From NCBI RefSeq assembly GCF_000275845.1, contig NW_006766963.1, positions 7,322 to 71,321 of the forward strand: a DNA stretch of 64,000 nt. The letters are read 5' to 3'. Source of the DNA: Dichomitus squalens LYAD-421 SS1 (taxonomy: Eukaryota; Basidiomycota; Agaricomycetes; Polyporales; Polyporaceae). Below the pieces are notes generated by a model. That model had not been told where the DNA came from. It made no database searches and worked only from the letters and a program-made list of their open reading frames with translations. Within the stretch, counting starts at the first letter, position 1. Every line of letters starts with the position of its first letter. This document shows, in pieces, positions 48,595-59,200 of this stretch. The position numbers and the translations under genes are program-made.

Positions 48595-48905
48595 GGGGCG
48601 ATGACCACGATGAACTTGCGAAGACAACTTTCACGATCAAGACACTTGCAATTGACTCGGACTCCGGAAACGTCAGGATGCAATAGACGCCCACTCTTCC
48701 ATTTATGGTCAAGCCGTTCAAGCTGCGTGTCGTCCGAGGCCGGCCACGGTCAGTACGCGTTATCCTTCGGTCTCGTCCTCGTTGCAGCCTCGTTGTTTGA
48801 CCTGCGTGATCTCCACGAGAGACACATATAAGCCGTTGAGAACGGGCGGTACCATGATCCCCCTTTCTTTCTTGTCTTCTTGCAGAGCTACGAGATTCTC
48901 CCAGG
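48595..48905. promoter_or_regulatory. Shared divergent promoter, copy 2
   Basis: 311 bp lie between the two start codons. It holds a TATA-like CATATAAGCC at 48825-48834 facing the partner gene and the GTTGCAGCCTCGTT block at 48781 shared with copy 1. Confidence 0.45.
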
Positions 48906-50088
48906 ATGTCCGACAGCGACGTTGGCGCCAATATCTGGAACATAGTATCAAGCGCAATTGGTGTTTTGGCTTTCGTATGTGGTATGTAGAGGCTGGTAAA
49001 AGACCAGAACCCCGAGACGAAGCTTGTGGAGCTGGAGACGACGCTCAAGGACACCGAGATATTGTTCCGCTCCGTCGTCGAGGAGGGTTTGCTTCATCCC
49101 ATCCGCCACGTTCCTCATTTTGAATTACATCTCACATCGTGCGCATCGCAGTCGTGAATTGCATTCCCCTTCGTACACTGAAAGCGATTTAGGTTTCGTA
49201 CTCAGGCGGATACCTTCCGGGAAGAGACATTCATCGCCTCCGTCGCATGGCGCAAGCTGGTAGCGGCATGGTTCAATGGGCTATCGAGAGAGATCGGGTC
49301 TCTCTGCAAGCAAGTGAGGGAACTTCGTGCGAACATATGCGTGAGTTCCAATATAATCGGAACCACCAGCTCCAACTGATGTCGTTCTACTGCATTGAAA
49401 GGAAACCAGTGCCGAAGTGAGGATGCAGCTCCTGCAGGGACGTTCGAATGAAACCTTGCCTCCTCGTTCGCGGCGTGCGAGATTTGCGAGACTTCTGCGA
49501 CGTCTTGCCTGCATAGGTGAGTGTCATATGACCACCCGCCCTCTAGACGAGCCTAATGATACATCGGGTTCAGCTCACAGGAAGTCCGTTGCTGAGGTCA
49601 CTGATGTAACGACACAGACGACGTCTTGCCCTGCGACAGCTGGTACTATTGTCTCTCCAGTAGCGGCCGGAGTGAGAGGGACATCCGTTGTCGAGACAGT
49701 GATGTGCCCACCGGTTATGGCATGCGATCCCGTTCTACCTATCCCACAGTCGTCCATCCCACGGTCCCAGTCACGGCGCGCTTCTCCCCGTTTGTCTGGC
49801 ACTGCCATACATATCAAAGAGTTCGACGCCTGTTCTCTCATCAACGCGATCCGTCGTGTGGATCGAAGGCTGGCGTCCCAGAGCCTGACGCGGCATCCGT
49901 CCCGATTCGTGCGGGGGACGAAGAAACGGTGGTCCCCTGCGTCCAGCAAGGCGTCCTATGCCCACCCTTCGCGCACGCAGCGTGGCTCGCTGCTCTCTAC
50001 AGAGCACACGGTAACTCTATCACCCACGCAAGGCCCTGGTGTCGATTGTGACAGCGATTGGTCGGAAGATACGATGTGCGAGGCGTAA
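48906..50088 (+). pseudogene. Membrane-anchored coiled-coil protein, copy 2, nonsense codon
   Basis: Exons 48906-49138, 49193-49340 (148 bases, as in copy 1) and 49402-50088 encode the paralogue of the protein at 45090. Shared blocks include KDQNPETKLVELETTLKDTE, ETSAEVRMQLLQ and the ending EDTMCEA. Codon 28 is TAG (48987-48989) where copy 1 has the Trp of the membrane helix, so a TGG to TAG change truncates the protein to 27 residues. The string GTATGTGGTATGTAG around the stop looks like a tiny intron but is only 15 bases. The C-terminal half may hold one more short intron near 49519. Confidence 0.72.
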
Positions 50089-51241
50089 CTCGCCCATTTG
50101 GTGACGTTCACCGTGCGATCAGCACGCGTAACCTTGCGCTCGACCAGCATGTTAAACTTCGCATGGTTTGCGGAGTATGCCATGATAACGTCCTCACGAC
50201 CTCCTCTCTCATCGATGCTCTCCTCGCGCGTCGATTACACTTACCTCCTCTCGCATGTGATCCTCTCCGCTACATGCTCGTTCTTTCGACCTCTCTCCTC
50301 TTCGCAATGCTGTTCCGGTTCTCTCCATGTAATCCCTTCTTGTCGACCGTGTACATGCCCATCCATTTCCCCGCCTTCCCGTCAACGATACGCCTGACGT
50401 TGATCGCTGATCTGAAGTGATAACGATCCTGTACGATGGGCTATTAATGTCGTCGATGTATATGCCTCAATCATTTATTGTTCTAACAGCAATTCGCAGT
50501 ACGACATTCTGTTCATGGCTGAAGCGGTCAACAATCAGTAATGACGAGTACATATGAGTGTGTGTATGACTCACTATAGCCTCACGTATCACGCAGTACC
50601 TGAGGTAGGTCCCACCTTGTTCGGGTCAACCATTCGCTCCTCCGTCTCCAACGTCCCTCCAAACGGCAATTCCGAAACCATGATGATAGGTTCAGCGGAG
50701 ATTGTCGTCTCGTGTTCTCCGAACGCCTGCCAATTGTTGACGGGAATGATGAAGGCGTTGAGAAAATGAGGAATGTGCGTCTCACAGGGCCCCTAGCCAC
50801 CACCTCCTACCCTCCAGGACGCTAAGATGTATGGGGCGGGTTACGAGACCTACTCGGAAATAGAATACTGGAAATAGGGAGCCATAGCAAGCAGGCGGGT
50901 AGGTGCACGGAACGCTAGGGTCGCTGGTTGCCATACCACCTACCCCAAAGATATCGATCGAGCATATGGCGCTCTCTGTCCGACCGCGCATGCTGGTTCA
51001 AGTTACTAAAAGGATGATCTGAACACCGGGAGAGCGGAACAAGCGGCATACTAGGTGGCGCCCGCGACATATTTTGCGTTCATCTCCTTGTACAGGAGCG
51101 AAAACGTGCGAAAGGCGGTGTACTCCTCTGATGCATCAAAGGTCTTCTCGTTCCATTCAGGAATTATCTTGCTAAACTGTCCAGACTACAACTAGAGTCC
51201 CGCCAGTTTCCGTGGATACCGCATGCTTTGAAACCCCCATT

Positions 51242-51273
51242 AGCGTTTGCTCGGGCTTACCCGAGCAAACGCT
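51242..51273. repeat. Perfect 14-bp stem hairpin
   Basis: AGCGTTTGCTCGGG (51242-51255) and CCCGAGCAAACGCT (51260-51273) are exact reverse complements around the loop CTTA. No T-run follows. Confidence 0.85.
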
Positions 51274-51573
51274 TAGAAAGATGGATAGTCAAGACCAAGA
51301 ACGTACACGCAGATCCTATTGACATGGTATGAGCCACCGGCCAGATTCGCAAGCTGATCTCCGGTATGTGGATGGAATCTGGCGGTCAAAGTACCTCGAC
51401 CATATATACTGAAGCGGCTAGAGGTCTTTATCAGGTTCCAGCTCTCAATAGGACATGACGTGGCTGAAGCGGGCTGCAGTGGCAGATCTCAGGTGTATCC
51501 AGGAAAAGCCAGAAAGAGTGGCCATTACATGTCGACCGAGGGTTCAGTACTTCAGTATAGACAGCTAGCTCAG

Positions 51574-51761
51574 TACAGTTGAATATCTAATAATGAATAA
51601 TGTCGGTAGGCCCGTTTTCGACCGATTTTCTATTCATTATAGGATTTATGCATTATGAGATGCAGGTTTGGCGGTGAAGCGCCCATGCGGTGAGCCCTCG
51701 ACCTATTCATTATGAGATAATATTCATTATTAGAGTATTCATTATTAGATATTCAACTGTA
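51574..51761. mobile_element. Tc1/mariner-type MITE
   Basis: A 184-bp AT-rich element is bounded by perfect 24-bp inverted repeats starting CAGTTGAATATCTAATAATG and ending with the reverse complement. It is flanked on both sides by the dinucleotide TA (51574-51575 and 51760-51761). CAGT ends and a TA target duplication are the marks of Tc1/mariner transposons. It has no ORF; repeated ATTCATTAT motifs fill the interior. Perfect ends suggest recent insertion. Confidence 0.88.
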
Positions 51762-52443
51762 GACGTCAAGAGGCGAGAGCAAAGTCCCGTGAGGCGCCTG
51801 CTAGGATGCTTATGTAAGTGATCGGGATACGGAGTCGTCCATGCCAGCAGCCGACAGCAGGCTCTAAGTTCGCAGCTGTTGTGGTGCCATGAGTTGCTCT
51901 AGATCTACGTCGCGCTTCTCAACCGAAAACTCACAAAACACCTGTGTATAGGAGATTTCTCACTGACTAGAGATATTCAGTAGCAACAAGTTGCTAGTGC
52001 GGTGTGCACGAACCGCCTACCTCTTTGGCGCAGTCAGGCTCTCGCTCGCTTCCTGCAGAGTTTGAGGTATGTCAGTCCGAGTGCGCCCAGGTCCAACAAA
52101 TATACTCATGCTCCTCCGAATAGCATGAATACCCTACGTCAGAATGAGGTTCTGGCGTGAGTGATAGTGGAATCTACCGCTCTGATCTATAGCGGAGTGA
52201 AAGCCATGACCCGTCTTTCCTCGGGCACCCCGGAGTGTAGAAGATTCAGCCGATATTCTCCGACAGCTGCCCTCGTATTCTGGGAACCCCATGGACCATG
52301 TCATGGACAGCATCGCAGTCTCATCGCGACCGCCGCTTCATTTGGGAGGTTTACGTATACGTAGGCTATGTACTGACGGCGCTAGCTCGAAAGAAAGCAA
52401 CTGCATTGCCGGAAATACAGTGCTTCGCTGGGTTGCCCTGGGC

Positions 52444-52451
52444 GTATAAAT
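52444..52451 (+). promoter_or_regulatory. TATA box of DUF6533 copy 2
   Basis: GTATAAAT stands about 105 bp ahead of the chosen ATG at 52555. Confidence 0.4.
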
Positions 52452-52554
52452 GGTCAACGGCACTGGGAACATTCCCCACCCTTCTGCGTCCGTGCCTACC
52501 AAACTATGGAGTCTTATGGTCTGTCTATGGCGGCCGCAGGCATTGTGCCTACAT

Positions 52555-54151
52555 ATGACAGTCTGTCAGTTTCTTCCTCGCATTCGCTCGTCCAGACCAG
52601 ATGAGACTGACTCAATCCTTAGTGCCATCAATTCCTACGGCCGTGTCGCTTCTGCGGGTGTGAACAGTCGTCAATAAACACCTGCTCTAGGCAATTCTGA
52701 CATGCTTCGCAGCTTTCATTGTCTACGACTACAGCATTACATTCGACAAAGAAGTCGAGATGTTCTGGCAGGATATGTATTCAAAGAAGAAGCTCACAGG
52801 GGCAACTGCGCTGTTCCTGGTCAACCGATACCTCGTCCTCATCCTCAGGATAGCGAACTTGGTCGGATTTGTTCCTATGACGGACCAGAAGTATGTGCGT
52901 GGCTTCACGAGGGGGCCATACACTGACTGCGGATTAGATGTGCACTCGCGACTCGGGTGGCCTTAGCTTTCACTCTACTACAATACATCCCCTGGGCAGG
53001 TGAGCTTGTGGTGAACGCCGTCGCACTCCGTTCGAAGGCCCACATATGTGGCTCCAGCTTTTGCGGCTATGCGGGCATACGCGCTGAGTCGAAACAAACC
53101 CTTGTCCGCGTTGATTTTGGTGCTATCAATGACAACAACCGGAATCAATATGGTACGTGCCCTGGATAGGATATGGCTCGATATTACTATCGCTCATGAT
53201 CGGCTACTGTAGTCTTTGTTTCCTTTCGGCTTCACAGGCTATGTCGATCCCATCTTTGGATGCACGGTTATCGACCCCATCCCACTCAAATTGTCTAGGA
53301 CGTGAGCGGCTTAATTGTCCAAATCGCCATAACCCTATTGACAAGTACCAGGTGTAAGGATGCCCCTTTGAGCCTAGCGTGATGACAAGCACTGATCACG
53401 CCAACCAGTCGTCATCATATGCCGAACATGCTTCATGCTCGCAGATGTTCTTCTCATTTTGATCACCTGGCTCACCATTTCCTGGAAAGGCCTGGTGGAT
53501 AGTATGAGTCGCAAAGACGTCTTAAATCTTGCCGAAGTGATGCTTCGCAACGGTTGGTGGTTCATTCTTCCACATTTGCTTCCTAGCTGATAGGAATGTT
53601 CTAGGTACTACATACTTCGTGTGAGATGGACTGCCTCGCGCCTTCGGCATGTGTCTCACTGCTTCCATAGGGCTTTACTCATCCTACACTGTCTTCATTT
53701 GACACTGTCCCTGTGTTCGGTACCATTATTGCTCCTCGGGAACGCTTCATCTCATGCTGATGTCCATATCAGATCCACGTCGCTCTTCAAAGCCTGAGCT
53801 ATGGCTATGTTACAATTTTTACCGAGGTGTACGTTGTCAGCTCATTTTCCCTGCGGACTGCTTGACAACGTGATCATCAGTGTCGAGGCGTCCCTTGTTT
53901 CCCGATTCCTGCTCGACCTACAGGCCGCGCATCGCCAAGCCTTAGACATGGAGTTCGGAAGCGAACAGGCCGCCGGAAATGACTTTGCCGATACACTGGT
54001 TTTCGGGCGTGCAGTCGGGTCGATGGATTCGGTGAGAGCACATAGCATGGATGGAGACCAGACGGTGGACCAACAAGTGCATGATGTCGAGGAGAGTCAT
54101 GACGCATGGGAGGAGGACTGGGAAGCGAACTCAGACGCGGAGCGCGCATGA
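52555..54151 (+). CDS. DUF6533 seven-helix-type membrane protein (copy 2)
   Basis: Ten exons fit the family: 52555-52657, 52713-52890, 52938-52999, 53058-53152, 53213-53301, 53409-53552, 53605-53620, 53671-53719, 53773-53828 and 53881-54151. They read AFIVYDYSITFDKEVEMFW, GATALFLVNRYLVLILRIAN, CALATRVALAFTLLQYIPWA, AMRAYALSRNKPLSALILVL, GYVDPIFGCTVIDPI, VIICRTCFMLADVLLILITW, RNG-TTYF, ALLILHCLHLTLSLCS, IHVALQSLSYGYVTIF and SLVSRFLLDLQAAH, then an acidic tail. All junctions but one keep phase: between 53301 and 53409 one base is lacking, so there is a missed mini-exon or a frameshift. The product would be about 354 residues with seven helices. Function is unknown. Confidence 0.78.
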
Positions 54152-56273
54152 TGGTTGCAGAGCGCTTCGGAATCAGGATAGGCTAGCGCTCGCTTGGACA
54201 TCGACTGGACAAGGCTCGGTAATCCATCAAACACATCGATCACGATCCACCTGATTGTTCACAACTTCTTGGATTCTATGCCTCTAATACTTAGAGCAGG
54301 AGTGGGGCGAAGTATGAGTTAATGAAGCCGACGTTGTCAGGAAGTGCGACTGTTCCGATGTATCCGTCGGAGCGACTCGAACAACCTGGCGCCCATCCGC
54401 CCGTCAATCGGCGTATTCACCGCCTCCGGAGCGGCCATGCACGTCCTTGTCGTCAGGAATACCCTGTGAGGAGTGGTATAGACAGTCTTTCCGAGTACTT
54501 TAGAGATCGCATCATGCTCGCAGCGAGTAATGGGGACGGGAGAACTCAGGGAAGTCTGTACGAACGGACCTGTCAGTATGGCAAGGAGCCTTTGGTAAGA
54601 GATGCACTAGATTCAACTATGCAAAAACCTTGTCCTGCTTTGCAGAACTAAAGCACAGAACGTCGTATACCTCCCAAGCCCTTACGTCCCCACGTCCATA
54701 CCGCTACAAGGAATTATCCCACTTGTCCAATTCCTCTGCAGGTCTGTGCATTGATTCCGGGTCCCTCTTCTGGGCAATGCTACCAGTGGATACCAATTTC
54801 TTCAACAGGGTCTTCGCGGGTCCTGAAACTCGATTGGTTGCGCACTGGCTGTGCCTATGCAGATCTGGGGGAGCACACGCATGCCAATCGTGAGGTTCGC
54901 TGCGAGTGTTTGGAACCTGGTATCGACTCGCGAGGAAGACCTGTAGTGGATATCCATGCCGGATGTGAAGCCGCTGTACGTAAGACATGTAGCGCGACGT
55001 GACTCGGAGGGAGGCACCTACTTCGAGAATCGCTGAGATATAATCGACCACCACTACAACCGCCGAGACTCACTGAGAGCTCCGCCCGGTAACGACAGTC
55101 CATAGATGATTGTGCAAGCAAGAGAAATACGGAACCTTTTCAACCGAGGCTTCACCGTCGTGCGCGATTCCGAATTGACCTTGTACATGAGCGCGAGGCC
55201 TAGTCATGACGGAGGGAGTGCTGGAGGGAACGTGAACCTGATAGCGAGAGGCTCGTCACAACGCAGAAAGAGCAACCTACTCTGCAAAGTACATCCGTGA
55301 CTGTCACTAAACAGCGGTGGGAGATGAATGTACAGATCTTAAGAATGTAATACTCTAGCTTACGTCAGGGGCGTCACGATAGTAGCGTGCATGAAACGGA
55401 GTGACGAAGCAGAGTAGAAGCCCATATCATATTGACGTTGTGATTGCAAGTAAGGTTGCGACATCTCTCCACCCGGGCAAATAAATATTCGGTCCAATTC
55501 GGATCCACTGTGCGAGCAAGAAAACCATGCTACGGCACAGTGGTCGGTTGTAACGCGGCCTAGATGAGCAGCAGTAAGTATCAACGCAGACCTACTGGCA
55601 CGATACACTGTAGCTGTGACCGATGATGATAGCACAGAAGACACGGTAACGCAGGGGGATGGCAAAACCGCCGAAGTGGATGTGCATTAGAGACTAAATA
55701 TGTTTTATAGAGCGTGAGATAGGCAATGCAAACATGGGCAGACAGACGTGGCAATCGTATATGGTGCGTACGTGGTATCATGGGTCCGTGGCTGCGGCGT
55801 CGTGGTGCAGGGCGGGGCGGGAGACGTGGGAAGTGGATTGTGGGATGTGTGAGGTGTGAAGAGCGGGCAGCGGAAAGCAGGCAAAGCACTAGACACGAGG
55901 CATATGGATGGACGGGGACTTGACATGCGGAGGGAGATATCGAGAGGAAAGATGAAGGCTATTGAACAGAAGTGTCGAAGTGTCGAACTAGGCCCAAAAG
56001 ATGGAATTGGATCGCAGGTGGCGCAGATGATAAATGCTGTTACGGTATGGGTCAAAAATACAAATACACAACACAGATAGGAAGGTCGCGAAGAGCGACA
56101 ATGCACTAAATGAAAACACGACTCAAGAGAATGAGACGAGAAGAGCACGGAAAGACCCAAAAGGAGCCAAATTGAAACAAAGACACAGCTCTAGAACCCA
56201 AAAGACGACCGAATGGACCGCATAGGAGGCACATACAGGACGGATGGGCGCGCCAAGGCACTCACAGCCAATG
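54152..56273. other. No gene seen
   Basis: About 2.1 kb between the second DUF6533 gene and the 3' end of the histidine kinase gene. ORFs at 54322-54651 (plus) and 54704-55054 (minus) lack motifs and splice partners. The part from about 55700 is purine/pyrimidine-skewed and may include the 3' UTR of the kinase. Confidence 0.45.
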
Positions 56274-59200
56274 CTATGAAGCCGCAGAAGGCTGCTGGGA
56301 TTCGTGTGTTTGCTGCAGCCCTCGTCTTCGACGCTCCTCCGCGATGCTGAGCATGCTCTTCAGACTCTTCTCGAGCACCGGTTTTGTGAGAACGCTGAAA
56401 CAAGCCCCGCATCAGCAACTGGCCTGCAACAGGATGGATGGAGTACGCACTGATCTACCCCCGCATTCACATACTCCTGCTGGTCGCTCAGCAGCGCGTT
56501 CCCAGTAACTCCAACCACGAAATCCTTCCGATTCAGCGCCCTCAGCTTCGCAACCGCATCCAGCCCCGACAGCACCGGCATCTGGTTGTCCAAGAACACG
56601 ACCGCAAACCGGTACTCGTTCTCGTTCGCCCCCACACCGTCCAGCGACAGCCCGCCCGAGCCCGTGTCTTCCGACGACGGCGTCTCGCGCTGCGTCGTCC
56701 CGTGCAAGATAAGGTCCAGCGCGACCTCGCCGTTCTCCGCCGTCATCACTTTGCACCCTAATCGGGTGAGCATCCGGCTCATTAGCTTCCGCGTGAGCGG
56801 ATCGTCATCGACGACGAGCACGTTCAGCTTCCAGTCGTCCCGCGCGCTCGACCCAGACGTCAATAGTGACGAACCGCCCTGGCCTGGCGGTGTGCCCGTC
56901 CCGGCAGAAGACGTGGGCGAGATGAGCGCGCCGTCGACGGTGAACGCTTGCGGTTTGGGCAGGTGCGTCAGACGCAGCCCGCGCACAGTGTCTGACGAGT
57001 TCTCCGCGGGAGGCCCGGGTCGTTGCGGATGTGGTGGCGAGTCGTCCCCACCTGGAGTCTGCAGCTCTGTTCCTGTCGACGGGTCCCCGATCGTCCGTGT
57101 AAGCGGCCCCTCCGTCGGCTGTGTCGAGATCTCCACGAGCCCAGCTGGGTGTATGCGCGTCTTAGCATCACGCTGCCACCATACACGAACCAAAAAAGGC
57201 GAGCGCACCTTGCTCCATGATACTGTGCAGCGCTGACGAAGAATAGGACTGGTTGAAATTGAGGGATGAGCGGACATGGTCCAGTCCGTCCCGACCCACA
57301 GCCCCTACCTTGGGCACAGTTGGGTCGTGGTCCCTGTGACTCCCGTACAACGCCCCTCGTGGACTGCCGTACTCGTCGTCGTCGATGTCGGCGGGCAGAT
57401 TGAGCGCTGGGAGCGCCTTGCTTCCGACGCCGAGAGCTTCATCGACATACCGTCAGTAAAACCTTGCGGTCAAGACGTGATGCAGGGACTCTACACTCAC
57501 GAAGCTCAACCCAGAACGTCGATCCCTCCCCGACCTTGGACTGAACACCAAGACGTCCGCCACTGAGCTTCACGATCTGCCTCACGAGCGCGAGGCCGAG
57601 CCCAGTGCCCTTGCCACCCTGCAGTCGTCCCTGCTCCGTCTGGTTGAAGGCAGCTACTCTCGCGCATCAGTAATGAATGTTTACCTCCGACCCCACCACG
57701 ACGATACGAAACCACTCACAGAATAGCTTGCTCTGCACCATGTCCTTCGGCCTGATGCCGACGCCCGTGTCTTTGACCTCAATCCGGACCACGATCCACT
57801 CCAGCGGCGGCGCCGGCTTCCCGGTCAGCACGTTGTGCTGGTTCAGGTGCGACTTGGACAGCTTGTGATGCTCGTTCGCGCCCGCGGACCTCGGCTGGCC
57901 CCCACCGCTCTCCTCGTCGTACACGCTCCGCCTCTCCGCCGCATCTCCCTTCTCCGCTCCGTCCCCGTCCCTGTCCCCATCTCCATCACCATCCTCGTCT
58001 TCGTCATCCTCCCCGTCCTCTCCCACCATCGACGAATGCCGCCCGGGAATGACGAGCTTGGTCGTGATAGTAAGCTTCCCGCCCGCAGCCGTGAACTTGC
58101 ACGCATTGCTCGCCAAATTCGTGATGATCTGCCGCAGCCGCGTCTCGTCGCCCACGACGATCCCGTCCTCGTCCGGGCTATCCTCAAACTTCCGCCGAAT
58201 GTCCTCCTCCGTCTCGCCCATCGCCTCGTACAGCGCCCGGCGCGCGACCTCGTCGATGGAAAGGTCCAGGTCCGTGATGAACTCCAGCCGCCGCGCGTCC
58301 GTCGCCATTCTGAGCGGGATGAAGAGCGAGCGCATGACCTGGTGGAACTTGTACGGCTTCAGCACGGACTCGAACCGCCCGCTGTCCATGCGGTTACTGA
58401 AAGCGGGAGCGTCAGCTGTCGAAGCGAGCACGCCATCGCGGAGCGGAGCGGAGATAGGACGTACAAATCGAGGACGTCGTTTAGGACTTTGGACATCATG
58501 CTCAGACTCCCTTCGAGCGCCTTGAACTCAATGTCTTGTGTAACCGCTCCCGAAGCCGCCATGTTCTGGACAGCGAGGACTGCATCAAGCGCGCATACAT
58601 TCCGTTTAGCACAGCCCAATTTATGACGACCAGCAGTGGCAAACACGTACGCGCAGTGTTAAGAGGGACACGGACTTCATGGAAGACGTATGACGTGAGT
58701 CGCCGTTTCGAATCCGACGCCTTGCGTTCGTTGACCTGTGCCTTCTGCGTCGCGCGAAACTGGACCTTGAGCTGATCCCGTAGCGTGTATAATCGTCTCT
58801 CGGCCTGATATCGTCACATCATATCCATGAGCCTTAAACAACCCAAACCAGTCAGGTAGTGTACCTACGTTTTCACGCATATAATGGATATAGAGCAGGA
58901 AGCCCTGGAAGAACGCGAAGTTCATCAAATCTGCGGAAGATTAGGGATTAGAACGACGACTGGCGCAAGATGTTTAGCGTGACGTGCTTCGCACAAACGT
59001 TGTCTTGTGAGGGACGATGAGTGCAAAAGACCTGCATTCATGTCAATATTGTTCAGGGCACACCAGACGACGTCGAAGACTTACATGATGAAGAAGACCA
59101 AGGCACCGAGCATGGCAGGGAATCTGTGCAGTTTCAAGCCAAACAGAGCGATGGTCTGCAATGCCGAAGTATAGCTGGCGCGATCACCGTCAAGACGACC

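Larger units (their letters stand above)
47120..50420. repeat. Tandem segmental duplication, copy 2
   Basis: This is the second kinase/partner block, in the same orientation as copy 1. The kinase stop codons are 3793 bp apart and the partner stop codons 3823 bp apart. Both genes of this copy carry a probable inactivating change. Confidence 0.85.
50089..52443. other. No gene seen; small repeats
   Basis: About 2.3 kb without a supportable gene. The first ~330 bp belong to the duplicated block. A perfect hairpin (51242-51273) and a mariner-type MITE (51574-51761) lie in the middle. The right end is the promoter of the second DUF6533 gene. Confidence 0.5.

Noticed and set aside
48975..48989. 15-base intron GTATGTGGTATGTAG in the second partner gene
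   Set aside because: It has donor- and acceptor-like ends and is a multiple of three, but it is far below any workable intron size and the paralogue has coding sequence of equal length there.
54322..55054. Open frames on both strands between DUF6533 copy 2 and the histidine kinase
   Set aside because: They have no motifs, no consistent splice partners and no resemblance to the neighbouring families.
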